Shown here piece by piece: positions 17,757-26,992 of a stretch of DNA of 64,000 nucleotides. The translations under genes and the position numbers were made by a program. The notes beneath the pieces were generated by a model, which saw nothing but the letters and a program-made list of their open reading frames with translations, made no database searches and had not been told where the DNA came from. The stretch is taken from positions 62,001-126,000 of the forward strand of contig JAFGLZ010000026.1 of the NCBI GenBank assembly GCA_016927755.1, given 5' to 3'. Position 1 is the first letter of the stretch. The number at the start of each line of letters is the position of its first letter. Source of the DNA: Phycisphaerae bacterium. Its GTDB lineage: Bacteria > Planctomycetota > Phycisphaerae > UBA1845 > JAFGLZ01.

Positions 17757-18051
17757 GCTGGCTTGGTTCGGGTGGTTTGCCGAGGACGACTTTTGACGCC
17801 CTATTTGCGGCCCCTCATCTCAACCCCCTTTTCGGAAAACGGCTTCCGGCCGCTTGTTTCGAGAGGCCCCGGCGGTCTCTCTTGCACTGTTGGGATAAGG
17901 GGGTCAGCGCACTGGAACAGTGCGAAGTAGGAAGTACACAGGGTGAAGGACGAAGGAGGAGGGGTCGGGGTTTAGGGTCTAGGGGGGGCTTTTGGGGGCG
18001 CTTACTCCGCTTTCGCTTGGGGGAACGGGCAATGGAACCTCCATTCAATGC
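17757..18051. other. Intergenic region, no gene seen
   Basis: Nearly 300 nt between the repeat tract and the broken beta-helix gene. It contains a second copy of the TTAGGGT-CTAGGGG pair (17972-17985) and runs of G. Short open frames on both strands have no recognisable content. Confidence 0.6.
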
Positions 18052-18514
18052 TTAGCGTCTTTCGACGCGACAGGGCCGCGGCGGCGCGATGTGGGCGAAT
18101 ACCTCGACGGGCCAGAGTCCGAGCCGCTCGAAGCCGCTGGGCACCGGCTGGTCGTAATGCACGTACACGGCAACCTTGCCCTTGATCGAATAGGACGGAT
18201 CCCTCGCTCCCTTCTCAGGTTCCTTGAAGGTAGGTGTCGGGCCGCACGATAATCTGGTGTCCGCCCTTGTCGTCCGGTATGGCCAACAGCGCCGCCTGGA
18301 TCGTGCGAAACGCTTTCCGCCAACTGCTGCCGTCGGAGTCGTCGCCGAGCTTCGAGACGTAAATCGTTTTACCTCTATGGCCGGAATAGTCGTCCGCCGA
18401 GGGGTCCCATGGGGCGGCAGATAGAGTGGCTCCGACACCAAGGAAGGCTGCCGCACACGGCGCAAGGGCCGCAATCAGACAGGTCATCGGAGGCAACGCA
18501 TTGTTCTCTCGCAT
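18052..18514 (-). pseudogene. Right-handed beta-helix (pectate-lyase-like) gene with internal deletion
   Basis: The minus strand begins with a good secreted N-terminus: ATG 18514 after AAGGAGA, a signal peptide, then GKTIYVSKLGDDSDGSSWRK and AFRTIQAALLAIPDDKGG, the opening of planctomycete beta-helix proteins of several hundred residues. It stops after about 100 residues (18215). A second frame starts within the same sequence and reads a C-terminal-like tail (VAVYVHYDQPVPSGFERLGL) to 18052. The central helix coils are gone and the join is out of frame. It was translationally coupled to the hydrolase upstream, whose stop overlaps a GTG at 18520. Confidence 0.65.
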
Positions 18515-18516
18515 TC

Positions 18517-21090
18517 TCACTCTCCTTCGATCGTGTGACCAAGAACGTACGTCTGGCCGGCTTGCGTGGGAAACTCGAACACCTCGCCGACCATCGCGCC
18601 GATCTTCTTGCCTTTCGCGCTCAACGTCGCCTTACACTTGCCCCAAGGATTCAAGAGTCGACAGCTCGCCCCACGACGGCTGGCAATTCTGACCTCGGTC
18701 ACGCGTCCCTGTCGGCGCTCGGCGGTGACCTCGAACCCGCCTTGACCCACCAGTCCGGCAAATCGGGCATCCACGTTCGCAGGGAGTGTTGGAAACAGCC
18801 GCAACAAGGGCTTGCAGGTGGCGTCCGGATGCGACTGCAGCAGGTGCTCGGCAATCACGCCGGCGGCGGCGAAATTCTCGGTGAAGATGCCCAGTTTCAG
18901 GAAGCGCGGGCACTTCTCCGCGAGTGCCAGCTCGATCACGCCGTTGGGATACAGGCGTTTCCGCACGTCGGCGAGAAACCGGGCCAGGCTGTCGGGCACG
19001 CCCAATCGCGCGCGAACCACCCCCAACGTCACCAGGCTGTTGTTACCGTTGGTCTGTATCACTTGCGCGGTGCGACGGGCGATCTCGACCTGCTCCGGCT
19101 TGGCCCAGAACGTCGGGTCCTCGGCCGGGAAGATGGGGATCAACGGAACGGGAAGGTTGTACTCGATGGGCGGAGCGCCGGCCACGTCGACGAAGATCTT
19201 TCCTTTGGGTGTCTCAAAGGTGGGATAGTCGGGCAATCGCTGTGCCAGTTTCCGCCAGCGCGAGGCTTCTTCGGCGTCGCGTTCCAGGATATCGGCTGCT
19301 TCGGCCGTCGCGAGCACGTGGTAGCGGATAAAGGCGATTGCCGAAGCGCTGTCGCGATTCCGTTCGAATCGCCGCGTCACAATCCCCCAGTGTTCCGGTG
19401 AAAAGGTCGGGAAGACGTGCAGGCGCCCGTCCTTGGGCACGTAGGGCGCGCAGTCCTGTCGCTGGCCGCGGTGCAGAAACCATTCGTAGAATCGTGCCAC
19501 TTCCACCATCATCGGATAGGCGCGCTGCTCGAGAAACTCGCGGTCTCCGACGTACTGCCACTGTCGCCAGAAATGCTGCATGATCCAGGCCGAGGCATCC
19601 ATGGTGAGGTCGTAGACGAAGCTGGGGTACATCATCTTGTCGCGCCGGATGGGGTAGTCGCACGTGTTAAAGACGGCTCCACGTGCGTCCTTGCCGTAGG
19701 CGAAGGCCGTGTTCTTCCGGGCAACGGGGAAGGTCTGGCAAAACCTTTCAAAGTAGGGCCGCGCCAGTTCGGCGTGGTTGCAGACGAAGGCCGGCCAGAA
19801 CGTCTGCTGGAAGTTGTAGTTGAGCATGTAGATGCCATGCCAGGGCGCGAGGTCCATCCAGATCCAATTGCCCACCAGACTTGGCGCGACGGTGCCGGGG
19901 CGCGAGCAGCAGGCCAGCAGATAGAGGTTGTGATAGAACAGCCTTTCGGACAGCGAGGCATCCTGGGCCAGAGTCGCATCCGCCCCCTGGGCCGCCTTGA
20001 TCTCAACCGAGCTGCGCGACCAGAACTGTTTCCATTGGCTCGCATGTCGCGCGTGGACCTTCTCCACGTCTTCGCTCACGGCGAGCTTGGCGAGTTGGCA
20101 GGCACCCGCCGCGGGATCCGCATCGCCGTCGCGCGTGGTCCTCACGGCAACGGCAATGGTGACCCATGGCCCCTGTGTCGAATTCACCCGGTGGGTCACC
20201 CGGTCTGTCCCTTGCGACATCTCGCCCTCGGCGCCGGCCAAGATGGCGGCGGTGGCGACGGCAAATCCGTTGGGAAACGTCGGCTCGGCCGGAATCCGCT
20301 GGAGCGTCCAGAATGCCTTTCCCGATATGCCAGTCTCGGGCGGCGCAAGGGGCGCGTTGGCCGGGTCGCGCGCGTTTTCCGGTGACGGCTGGCTCATGAA
20401 TGCCGCTGGGGGTGGCGGCGGCTTGGACCAGTCGAGCGTCTCGCGAGGGCGGAACACCTCGGCCTGCAAGTCCGTTGCCGCTCGCGCAGGCAGGCGGATA
20501 GACACGACATTGCGGGCGCGTTCGATGAAGGCGGTCGCCTGACCACGGGGCGTATCAAACGTGAGCGTGGCGTCGGCCAAGCGCAGACGGAGATTGGAGA
20601 TCGCCCCCAGGCCGGAGAGACGCACTTGGGCAACCGGCTTGGGAGTCGGTGAGAAGTTCATCTCGACGGGCTGCGAGCAATAGTAGTTGCCGAAATCCCA
20701 CGTTCCGTTCGTCACTCGCTCAATCAGTTGGTCGTAGGTTACGATCGGACGGTCGTGGCTCGTGTTGTATCGCCGGTCCCAGACGTCGTTCTTGCCCAGG
20801 GTGAAGACCAGCGTTTCTCCGTCGGCCCAGACCGAGGCCCCCAGATCGCCGTTGCCAAGGAGCAGGCCCAGGAGCGGCTCCTTGGCTGGGCCGGTCAACA
20901 TGAAATCGTGTTTCGATACAATGGTGCCGAAGGGCAAGTTCACAAGGCTCGGATTGGCGGGGACGTTGCCGTGTTGCGCCGAGACGACAATCGAGGGCGA
21001 ATCCTCCGCCCATAGCCAAGGAGATCCCGCAACGATCGCACATGCCCAGGCGGCACAGACCACGGCTGACCCAACGATTCTTGGCATCAT
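18517..21090 (-). CDS. Secreted six-hairpin glycoside hydrolase (GH95/DUF5703-like)
   Basis: An 857-residue secreted protein. I start it at the Met pair at 21090, which opens a signal peptide (IVGSAVVCAAWACAIVAGSP); longer in-frame starts at 21168 and 21141 lack one. An N-terminal beta-sandwich (about 35-330) has the GH95-like sentence LLLGNGDLGASVWADGETLV. The catalytic (alpha/alpha)6 domain (about 380-740) has NWIWMDLAPWHGIYMLNYNF then FWPAFVCNHAELARPYFERF, like the GH95 core, and a C-terminal beta domain follows. GH95 members are fucosidases or galactosidases; the exact specificity cannot be read. It is followed directly by the broken beta-helix gene. Confidence 0.75.
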   Translation of the reverse strand: MMPRIVGSAVVCAAWACAIVAGSPWLWAEDSPSIVVSAQHGNVPANPSLVNLPFGTIVSKHDFMLTGPAKEPLLGLLLGNGDLGASVWADGETLVFTLGKNDVWDRRYNTSHDRPIVTYDQLIERVTNGTWDFGNYYCSQPVEMNFSPTPKPVAQVRLSGLGAISNLRLRLADATLTFDTPRGQATAFIERARNVVSIRLPARAATDLQAEVFRPRETLDWSKPPPPPAAFMSQPSPENARDPANAPLAPPETGISGKAFWTLQRIPAEPTFPNGFAVATAAILAGAEGEMSQGTDRVTHRVNSTQGPWVTIAVAVRTTRDGDADPAAGACQLAKLAVSEDVEKVHARHASQWKQFWSRSSVEIKAAQGADATLAQDASLSERLFYHNLYLLACCSRPGTVAPSLVGNWIWMDLAPWHGIYMLNYNFQQTFWPAFVCNHAELARPYFERFCQTFPVARKNTAFAYGKDARGAVFNTCDYPIRRDKMMYPSFVYDLTMDASAWIMQHFWRQWQYVGDREFLEQRAYPMMVEVARFYEWFLHRGQRQDCAPYVPKDGRLHVFPTFSPEHWGIVTRRFERNRDSASAIAFIRYHVLATAEAADILERDAEEASRWRKLAQRLPDYPTFETPKGKIFVDVAGAPPIEYNLPVPLIPIFPAEDPTFWAKPEQVEIARRTAQVIQTNGNNSLVTLGVVRARLGVPDSLARFLADVRKRLYPNGVIELALAEKCPRFLKLGIFTENFAAAGVIAEHLLQSHPDATCKPLLRLFPTLPANVDARFAGLVGQGGFEVTAERRQGRVTEVRIASRRGASCRLLNPWGKCKATLSAKGKKIGAMVGEVFEFPTQAGQTYVLGHTIEGE

Positions 21091-21288
21091 GGTTGTCCTT
21101 GACCACCGTGGGCAGATGTACTGTCGCTTCTTCGTGTCCATCTTCAGCGTCGGAACGCTTGTGGGCAATGGGCTTCGAGCATTTCCTCCGTGTGACCCGC
21201 GTCCATCGTCAGGTGGATGGTTCCCAGCGGAGCTTGGTTGCCCATCGCGTGATTAATGTACCTGCTGCCTTCGTGGTGGCACAAGGCG

Positions 21289-21456
21289 GCGGCGAACGTT
21301 CTGAACTCGGATCGGGCGGTCGAGGTGAGCGTCTTTGTGGTTCGGACGTTCGTGAAGCTTCGCGAGGCGGTGTCGACGCACGACAAGCTGGGCCGAAAGC
21401 TGGACGAGTTGGAGCGTAAGGTCCAGGGGCACGACGAGCAGATCATCGCTCTGATC
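21289..21456 (+). pseudogene. ORF6N-domain remnant
   Basis: The plus strand reads NVLNSDRAVEVSVFVVRTFV and LREAVSTHDKLGRKLDELER then KVQGHDEQIIALI, the C-terminal half of ORF6N (KilA-N-like) DNA-binding proteins, where SSVLNSERAIxVNIxIMRAFV and a coiled segment are typical. The N-terminal DNA-binding part is absent, so it is a fragment. Downstream the frame runs into sequence resembling the end of the 160-bp dispersed repeat. Confidence 0.6.
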
Positions 21457-21458
21457 CC

Positions 21459-21505
21459 GCACCCGCTCTTGGCGATCCGTTCAAACATTCCCGCAGACAG
21501 CTCAG
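21459..21505 (+). repeat. Partial, diverged third copy of the 160-bp dispersed repeat (3' end)
   Basis: About 46 nt aligning with the last 46 nt of the 160-bp repeats at 39579-39738 and 51981-52140, for example CTTGGCGATCCGTTCAAACA here against CTTGGCGATCTGTTCAAACA at 39.7 kb, with roughly eight mismatches. The alignment stops upstream where the ORF6N remnant ends. Confidence 0.5.
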
Positions 21506-21580
21506 TCCGAACGACCGTTCGAGATCAGACGCCTCGCATACGTCGGGCACGCGGCATGAGCGTCTTGGGCGTGAATGATC

Positions 21581-21606
21581 ACGGGCGAGACGCCCGTGCT
21601 ACGGTG
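21581..21606. repeat. 19-bp palindromic dispersed repeat, copy 1
   Basis: ACGGGCGAGACGCCCGT followed by GCTACGGTG. It is one of five related inverted repeats in the window (21581, 51921, 52144, 62309, 62334) with an 8-bp stem, an AGA or TCT loop and mostly a CTACG flank. The first and last stem bases differ slightly here. Confidence 0.7.
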
Positions 21607-22590
21607 ACGTCGACGCGCGGACGGTCATTCAGCGAATCTTCGGTGAACGTTGATCCTTCCGGGGTGGCGGATCGTAGTAAGCAGATGGCATGTAACAAAC
21701 GGCCGCGACGACGCCCCCCGACGTCGCCGCAGCGCTATGAAAATCGGTCGGCGTGCCGTGCTTCCAAAGACTCCCCTGCGGAAAACACCGACGCATGACC
21801 GCGGCCGCAAGCCCCGATCGTGGCCGGGCAAGCACGCCGACCGTCATCACATGCGAGCCCGTGGCGAGTCGGCCCCCTGCCTTACTCGCCGAGTCACGCG
21901 TCGATCGACCTAGCGTCGGTCCATACAGCGTGGGGTGCGCGGATGGGAACCGCCAAGGTTCCTGCACCTTGGTGCGAAACATCCTCCCTCCGGATCGCCC
22001 CGGCCCAAGGAGCCAAGCCCCTTTGGCCGGGCAGCACTAGCGGTCCGTCCGCGCACTCCCTCGCGACTGACCCCTCCCAACATCCATGATGGCTCGCCGA
22101 GGTGAGCACGCACTCCACTTGCGTCAGGCGACGGCGCGGTTGCGCTTCACCTCGAACGTCAGGCCCGCGTCCGGCGGACCTGGACGAGTACAAGTCGGAC
22201 GCTCAGCTCTTGAAGCCCCTAGCCGGGGTCGTGTTGCCTTGAACCGCGGACGTGCTTGGGCCCTTTTTCTCGGAGCCGGCGGACTACCCGCCGCGCCGTC
22301 GAGTGGGTCGGTGACGGTCCGGCCGATGGGTCGAGATTGGCATGAATCACAGAAGCGGTCGGTCAATCTGATCCTCGGTCAGGGCTCACCCAAGCGCGTG
22401 CCGAACCCGATTGCCTCTTAGACGTGACTCTCAATCGGGCGGTGACCAACCTCTCCCGCACGCGATACGTTCTATTGGATTATTCCCGGACCCAACGGAA
22501 AGGCAAATTCCCGAGGGAGAAAATGCGCCTTCGGCACGACGCGGTAGATCGGCAACTTAGTGACGCCTATCCTGCAGGCCGTGGGCCCGG

Positions 22591-25500
22591 TCAGTGACTG
22601 ACGCTGTCGATCCGCGCGCCGGGCGCGTCGATGTCCCCCGTGTTTCGGTTCCAGGTAATCCGCGGCGCGCGAATCCGCTGACCGCGCTGCGATTCCGAGC
22701 TCTCGACGAAGAGGCGGGCATCGTTCTCCGGCGTTCCGGAGATCGTGATCTCGTTGCGCTCGCGGAAGTACGTAAGCTCCTCGCCGACGAGCGAGCGCCC
22801 GCTGTCCCGCATGTAGATGTTCCCGGTGGCGATCAGTCGATTGAGCTCGGACGAGCCGGCCATGTCGAACGGCGACCCGCCCTTGGTCTTGCGATTGCCG
22901 CGAAGGAACTCGACGGTCAGGTTCTCGCAGGTGAGCTCGGCCTCGCGTCCCTTCATGCGAAGCTTGGTCATGTCGACGTTCATGGCCTTGGCGAGGTCCT
23001 CGCCCATGACCATGGCCGCGCCGGCATTGTGGACCATTCGAACCTCGCGATCGAGCACGGCGAGATTGTTCTGGAGGAAGTAGGTCATGCTGTTGGCCCA
23101 GGTAAAGGCCGTCTGGCTCGGTCCGCGACCGGCCAGGTCGCCCATGAGCGGGTCCTTCGGACGGCTGATCGGCGGTCGCGGCGTCGCTCCCTGCTTGGGC
23201 GTGGGCAGGCGATAGTCCTCGATGAGCAGCGAGCCGGGGCCGGTGATGTCGAGCTGCTCGGTCTTGAGGTCGACGGTCAGGTTCGGGCCGGCCAGTCGCA
23301 TGCGGCTGAGGAGGCGCGTCTCTGCTTCCTTGTCGTAGATGCTGGAGACGACGACGACGTTGCCCTGGGCCAGGACGTTGACGGGCTTCTTGTCGAAGCT
23401 GTCCTTGAAGATTCCGCCTGGGGACTGCTCCTGCGAACCCGACTTGGACCGCTTGAAGATCATCTTCTCGATCATCTGCCAGCGGCTTTCGGGCGCCTTC
23501 TTCTTGGCCAGCTCGGTCACGGCGGGAGGCAGGTCCTCGAAGTGGATTTGCAGGAGATCGCACTCGAGGTGGCTCGCCTGGCTCTTGGCCACGACGTCGC
23601 CGACGAATCGTCCGACGTTGCGCTGGCCCTCGAGCTTCATCTCCTTTGACCACTGGACGGTGATGGGCACCTCCTTGTCGAGCTTGCGGCCGTCGAGGCC
23701 CTGCTTGGAGGCGAAACGCACCCACCCCTTGTCAGGGACCTCGGCGAAGCGGCGCGGGACGTCGATCTTGATGCGGTGCCCGTGGATGACGTAATCGGCC
23801 AACTCGACGGAGGCCTGCTCGCCCGGCTTGGCGATGACGGTGGCGCGTTCGATACGTTTGCCGTCGGGGACGGAGCAGTGGAGCTCCTCGGCCTGCGTAT
23901 CGAGCTTCTGCTCGGGGTCGATGGCCACCACATCGCCGAAGGCGTGCATCTCGACGATGGAGAGGCGCGACTTGGGTTTCCTGGGCTTGAGGAGCTTCTC
24001 GACGACCGTGGGATTGATGTTCTTGGAGGCAACGAAGGCGCGAACCATGGCGATGGTCAGGTCCTTCCGTTTCATCAGCTCGTCGATCTGCGCGGCGGGG
24101 ATGCCGCTAGCCACGGCGAGGGTTCTGATCTTCTCGATCTGGGCCGGATCGACGTCGAGCAAGCCGCCGGGACGGGACGCCGGCTGACTGCCCGGCGGCG
24201 GGGCGGCCTCTCCGATGACGACGGAGAGGAGGTCTTTGGCGCGGATGTACCGCTCGCCCTGCTTGGCCAGGACGTCGCCGTAGGCGGTGGCGGACTTGGG
24301 GACGTTTCGCCCGTGCTCGTCGACGGTCATGCTGACGCTGAGCTTCTCGGCCTTGATGAGATTGTCCTGCTGCTGGAGGGACACGCCTCCGCTGGCGCGG
24401 ACGGCCTCCATGGGCCCCACGAACGCCTTCGCGCTGGTCGGCGGGCCGAGGGTCATGATGACTTCCTCGGCCTTGATGGCCTGATCCCCCTGGCGCATGC
24501 TCACGTTGCCTCGAAACGAGGCCTGCTTGACGTGCTCGCGTCGCTTGGTCACCTCGCGACCGGTGGCGGGGTCGACGCGCGTGACGTCGGCGACGCCGAA
24601 CTCCAACTGGGCCCCCTGGCTCCAGCTCAGCTCGATTCTCTCGTCCTTGTCGTCGGCCTTGGCACCGTCGGCCTCGCCGCCGGGCACGGCGATCTCGGCG
24701 AGGGCTTTTCGGGTATCGGTCATCAGGCCGGGGCCGTCGAAGACGGCGAGGCCCGTCTTCCGATCGAGGTAGATCGTGTTGCCCTGCAACCGTCGCGATT
24801 CTCCGGACCAGAGGCGGACGGGGTGGTCCGAGGTGCCGTAGAGCCAGGCCTGCTCGGTCTCGTTGCTGAAGATGAGTTGCTGGCAGACGACTTCTCCCTG
24901 CTCCTTGTCGATGATGCGGACTTCCTTACCGACGGCGCGGGCGTCGAAGCGTTTGCCGGTCTGCTCGCCCTCGGACTCGACGGGCCTCATGACGAGTCGC
25001 CCGGTCCACAGGAGGCGGAGTCGGGTTCGATCCTCCGGTTGTGTGGTCGGGGCCGAGGTGGTCGTGGCGACGCGGGCCATCGCCTGGGCCTGGCTGGGTT
25101 GAGACGCCGTGGGTCCGGCCGCTTTGTCCTTCTCGTGGCCCGCTTCGTCCTTCTCGTGGCGTCTGTCTTCGGTCTTTTGATCCCCCTCGTTTCCCTGGTT
25201 GCCCCGCGCCGCCTGACGGGCGTTTTCGCCGACGTCGAAGACGAGCTCGAGACGGTCCACGCCGCTCAGGCGTCCGAGCATCTTCATTCCGCGAATCTGC
25301 TCGACCACCACGTCGTTCTCGAAGATCGCCAGGTACGTGTCGATCTGCTTCTTCTTGCGCTTATAGGGGCTGTCCTCATCGCGATCGAACAGTCGGATCT
25401 TCTTTCGCGGCTTGGCGGGGGTATCGCTAAACTCGCCCGTCCGCCGGCCCGCGCCCTTCTGGTCAGCCTCCTTCTTGGGGAAGACCTGCTCGATGGACAA

Positions 25501-26430
25501 GGCGCGGTTGGCGGTGGCGCCGGCCGATACCGCACGTCGGATGAAGGTCGACGGGGCTCGATCGGTCTTCTTCTCGGCCATGGCGACGCCCACGGACGTC
25601 ATGGCCGCGGCTTGTCTCAGCGTGCGAGCGGCCTCGGCCGTCTGCTCGGGCGTGGGCGCGGCGGGCTTGGTCGTGGAGCCCTTGCCCTCTTTTTCTTCGC
25701 CCGGCATGCCAAAGGAGACCAAGCTCCCGCCGCGACGGAGCTCCATCGACTTGCCTTCCTCGATCGCGAGCTCCTCGATACGGTTGTCGCGCTCGTTCCA
25801 TGCGAGCGTCAGGCCCTTGCCCTCGATCTCGACCTCCGTGCTCTGGACCCGCAGGGTGCCGTCGCTCTTGATGTAGGACCGGTCGAGGTCGAAAGAGATC
25901 TCGTCCATCCAGATCTTGATGATGTGGTCCGGATGCTGCGCGGGATCGGCCAGCTCAGGGTTGGCCTTTCGCCATCGTTTGTCCGTGCGATCGATCAGGA
26001 TGACCACGTGGCCCGTGAGGTGCCCTCGCCTGGGGTTCAGGTTGTTGCCGCGCGAGCGCTCCACGAAGATCGTGCCCTTGTCGGCCATGATCCGTGTGAC
26101 CTGCCCGCCGGGCATGAAGACGCAGACCTCGGGATGGATCAGCTCGAACGTGTCCTCGCGGATCGGTTCCCACTTGTCGGAGCGGAACTGGTACTTGGGC
26201 TCACCGTCGGCCTCGTAGACGATAATGAAGGGCTTGGTCCCCGGGCGGATCGGCACGTTCCTGAACTTCAGGCCCTTGCCTTCGGTATCGACGGTCGGTC
26301 GGGAGGTAGCGAGGTCCTTCATCTCTTGAATGGGCGCCAGGTAGCTGTCCTGGTCCTGATACGTATACGCGGCGAATGCCACGACGATGATCGACGCGCT
26401 GGCCGCGATCAGTACGAACGTTCGGAGCAT
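22591..26430 (-). CDS. Giant LptC/LptA (OstA)-like periplasmic protein
   Basis: A 1279-residue protein, several times longer than LptC (about 190) or LptA (about 185). An N-terminal anchor (residues 3-22) is followed by an LptC-like segment (about 50-250) with alternating strands, a low-complexity linker rich in K/E/D/T/A/Q (about 400-470), and long stretches of OstA/LptA-like repeats (for example GDVLAKQGERYIRAKDLLSV, NVSMRQGDQAIKAEEVIMTL) to the C-terminus. Such beta-jellyroll units form the periplasmic lipid bridge for LPS. It starts 4 nt after the KdsC-like gene, mirroring kdsC-lptC-lptA of enterobacteria. No lptB or lptD follows; the next 1.5 kb is non-coding. Confidence 0.7.
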   Translation of the reverse strand: MLRTFVLIAASASIIVVAFAAYTYQDQDSYLAPIQEMKDLATSRPTVDTEGKGLKFRNVPIRPGTKPFIIVYEADGEPKYQFRSDKWEPIREDTFELIHPEVCVFMPGGQVTRIMADKGTIFVERSRGNNLNPRRGHLTGHVVILIDRTDKRWRKANPELADPAQHPDHIIKIWMDEISFDLDRSYIKSDGTLRVQSTEVEIEGKGLTLAWNERDNRIEELAIEEGKSMELRRGGSLVSFGMPGEEKEGKGSTTKPAAPTPEQTAEAARTLRQAAAMTSVGVAMAEKKTDRAPSTFIRRAVSAGATANRALSIEQVFPKKEADQKGAGRRTGEFSDTPAKPRKKIRLFDRDEDSPYKRKKKQIDTYLAIFENDVVVEQIRGMKMLGRLSGVDRLELVFDVGENARQAARGNQGNEGDQKTEDRRHEKDEAGHEKDKAAGPTASQPSQAQAMARVATTTSAPTTQPEDRTRLRLLWTGRLVMRPVESEGEQTGKRFDARAVGKEVRIIDKEQGEVVCQQLIFSNETEQAWLYGTSDHPVRLWSGESRRLQGNTIYLDRKTGLAVFDGPGLMTDTRKALAEIAVPGGEADGAKADDKDERIELSWSQGAQLEFGVADVTRVDPATGREVTKRREHVKQASFRGNVSMRQGDQAIKAEEVIMTLGPPTSAKAFVGPMEAVRASGGVSLQQQDNLIKAEKLSVSMTVDEHGRNVPKSATAYGDVLAKQGERYIRAKDLLSVVIGEAAPPPGSQPASRPGGLLDVDPAQIEKIRTLAVASGIPAAQIDELMKRKDLTIAMVRAFVASKNINPTVVEKLLKPRKPKSRLSIVEMHAFGDVVAIDPEQKLDTQAEELHCSVPDGKRIERATVIAKPGEQASVELADYVIHGHRIKIDVPRRFAEVPDKGWVRFASKQGLDGRKLDKEVPITVQWSKEMKLEGQRNVGRFVGDVVAKSQASHLECDLLQIHFEDLPPAVTELAKKKAPESRWQMIEKMIFKRSKSGSQEQSPGGIFKDSFDKKPVNVLAQGNVVVVSSIYDKEAETRLLSRMRLAGPNLTVDLKTEQLDITGPGSLLIEDYRLPTPKQGATPRPPISRPKDPLMGDLAGRGPSQTAFTWANSMTYFLQNNLAVLDREVRMVHNAGAAMVMGEDLAKAMNVDMTKLRMKGREAELTCENLTVEFLRGNRKTKGGSPFDMAGSSELNRLIATGNIYMRDSGRSLVGEELTYFRERNEITISGTPENDARLFVESSESQRGQRIRAPRITWNRNTGDIDAPGARIDSVSH

Positions 26431-26434
26431 GGCA

Positions 26435-26992
26435 TCACCCCTTTCCGGCGATGGGCGCCAGCCGATACTTGTCCACCAAGTCGTTCCACTGGCCCGCTCG
26501 AGAGAGGAGGTGCTGGACGACCTCGCGAACGGCCCCCGCCCCCCCGGAGCGTCCCGTCACGTAGGCGGCAACCCGCTTGACCTCCGGCGCGGCACTGGCC
26601 ACCGCGACGGGATAGCCGCACCGCTGCATGGGGCGGAGGTCGAGGAAGTCGTCGCCGACATAGCAGATCGACTCGTCGGAGGCGCCCAGTTCGCGGCAGA
26701 GGCGCTCGTAGCCACTCAGCTTGTCGTCGAAGCCCTGCAGCACGTGCTCGATCCCCAACTCGTTGGCACGCTGGGCCACCGCCGGGCTCCGCCTGGCGGT
26801 GAGAATCGCGACGTCCCGGCCGGATTCCCGCCACAGGCGGATCGCGCCGCCGTCGAGAACGTGGAAGGCCTTGATCAGCCCCGCGTTCTCGACCATGAGC
26901 AGACGGCCATCCGTCAGGACGCCGTCGACATCGAGGACTAGAAGCTGTATGGACTTAGACACTCGCCCGGCTTTCCCACAAGGTTTCCGCAT
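26435..26992 (-). CDS. kdsC: KdsC-like HAD phosphatase (KDO 8-phosphate phosphatase)
   Basis: A protein of about 185 residues of the C0 HAD type with no cap domain. Motif I is LDVDGVLTDGRL, the hallmark D-x-D-G-V-L-T-D of KdsC/YrbI; motif II is ILTARRSPAVAQRANELGIE; the late motif is YVGDDFLDLRPM. It would hydrolyse KDO-8-phosphate to KDO for lipopolysaccharide core synthesis. The start is uncertain: ATG 26992 or a GTG at 26962 behind GGGCGAG. Tight linkage to the LptC/LptA-like gene supports an LPS role. No KDO synthase or isomerase is in the window. Confidence 0.8.
   Translation of the reverse strand: MRKPCGKAGRVSKSIQLLVLDVDGVLTDGRLLMVENAGLIKAFHVLDGGAIRLWRESGRDVAILTARRSPAVAQRANELGIEHVLQGFDDKLSGYERLCRELGASDESICYVGDDFLDLRPMQRCGYPVAVASAAPEVKRVAAYVTGRSGGAGAVREVVQHLLSRAGQWNDLVDKYRLAPIAGKG

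Larger units (their letters stand above)
21091..22590. other. Long intergenic region with an ORF6N scrap and palindromes
   Basis: About 1.5 kb between two minus-strand genes. It contains the ORF6N remnant, a tail piece of the dispersed 160-bp repeat and one copy of the 19-bp palindrome, each listed separately. From about 21800 to 22590 I see no recognisable gene, only short open frames with erratic composition. Confidence 0.6.

Noticed and set aside
21800..22590. Short frames between the ORF6N remnant and the LptC/LptA-like stop
   Set aside because: I could not match any stretch to a known family, and frames are interrupted often, so no gene is claimed.
23776..26580. A 934-residue plus-strand open frame antisense to the LptC/LptA-like gene
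   Set aside because: It is a codon-phase shadow, with no ribosome site and no recognisable domain; the minus-strand frame has coherent domains and a signal anchor.
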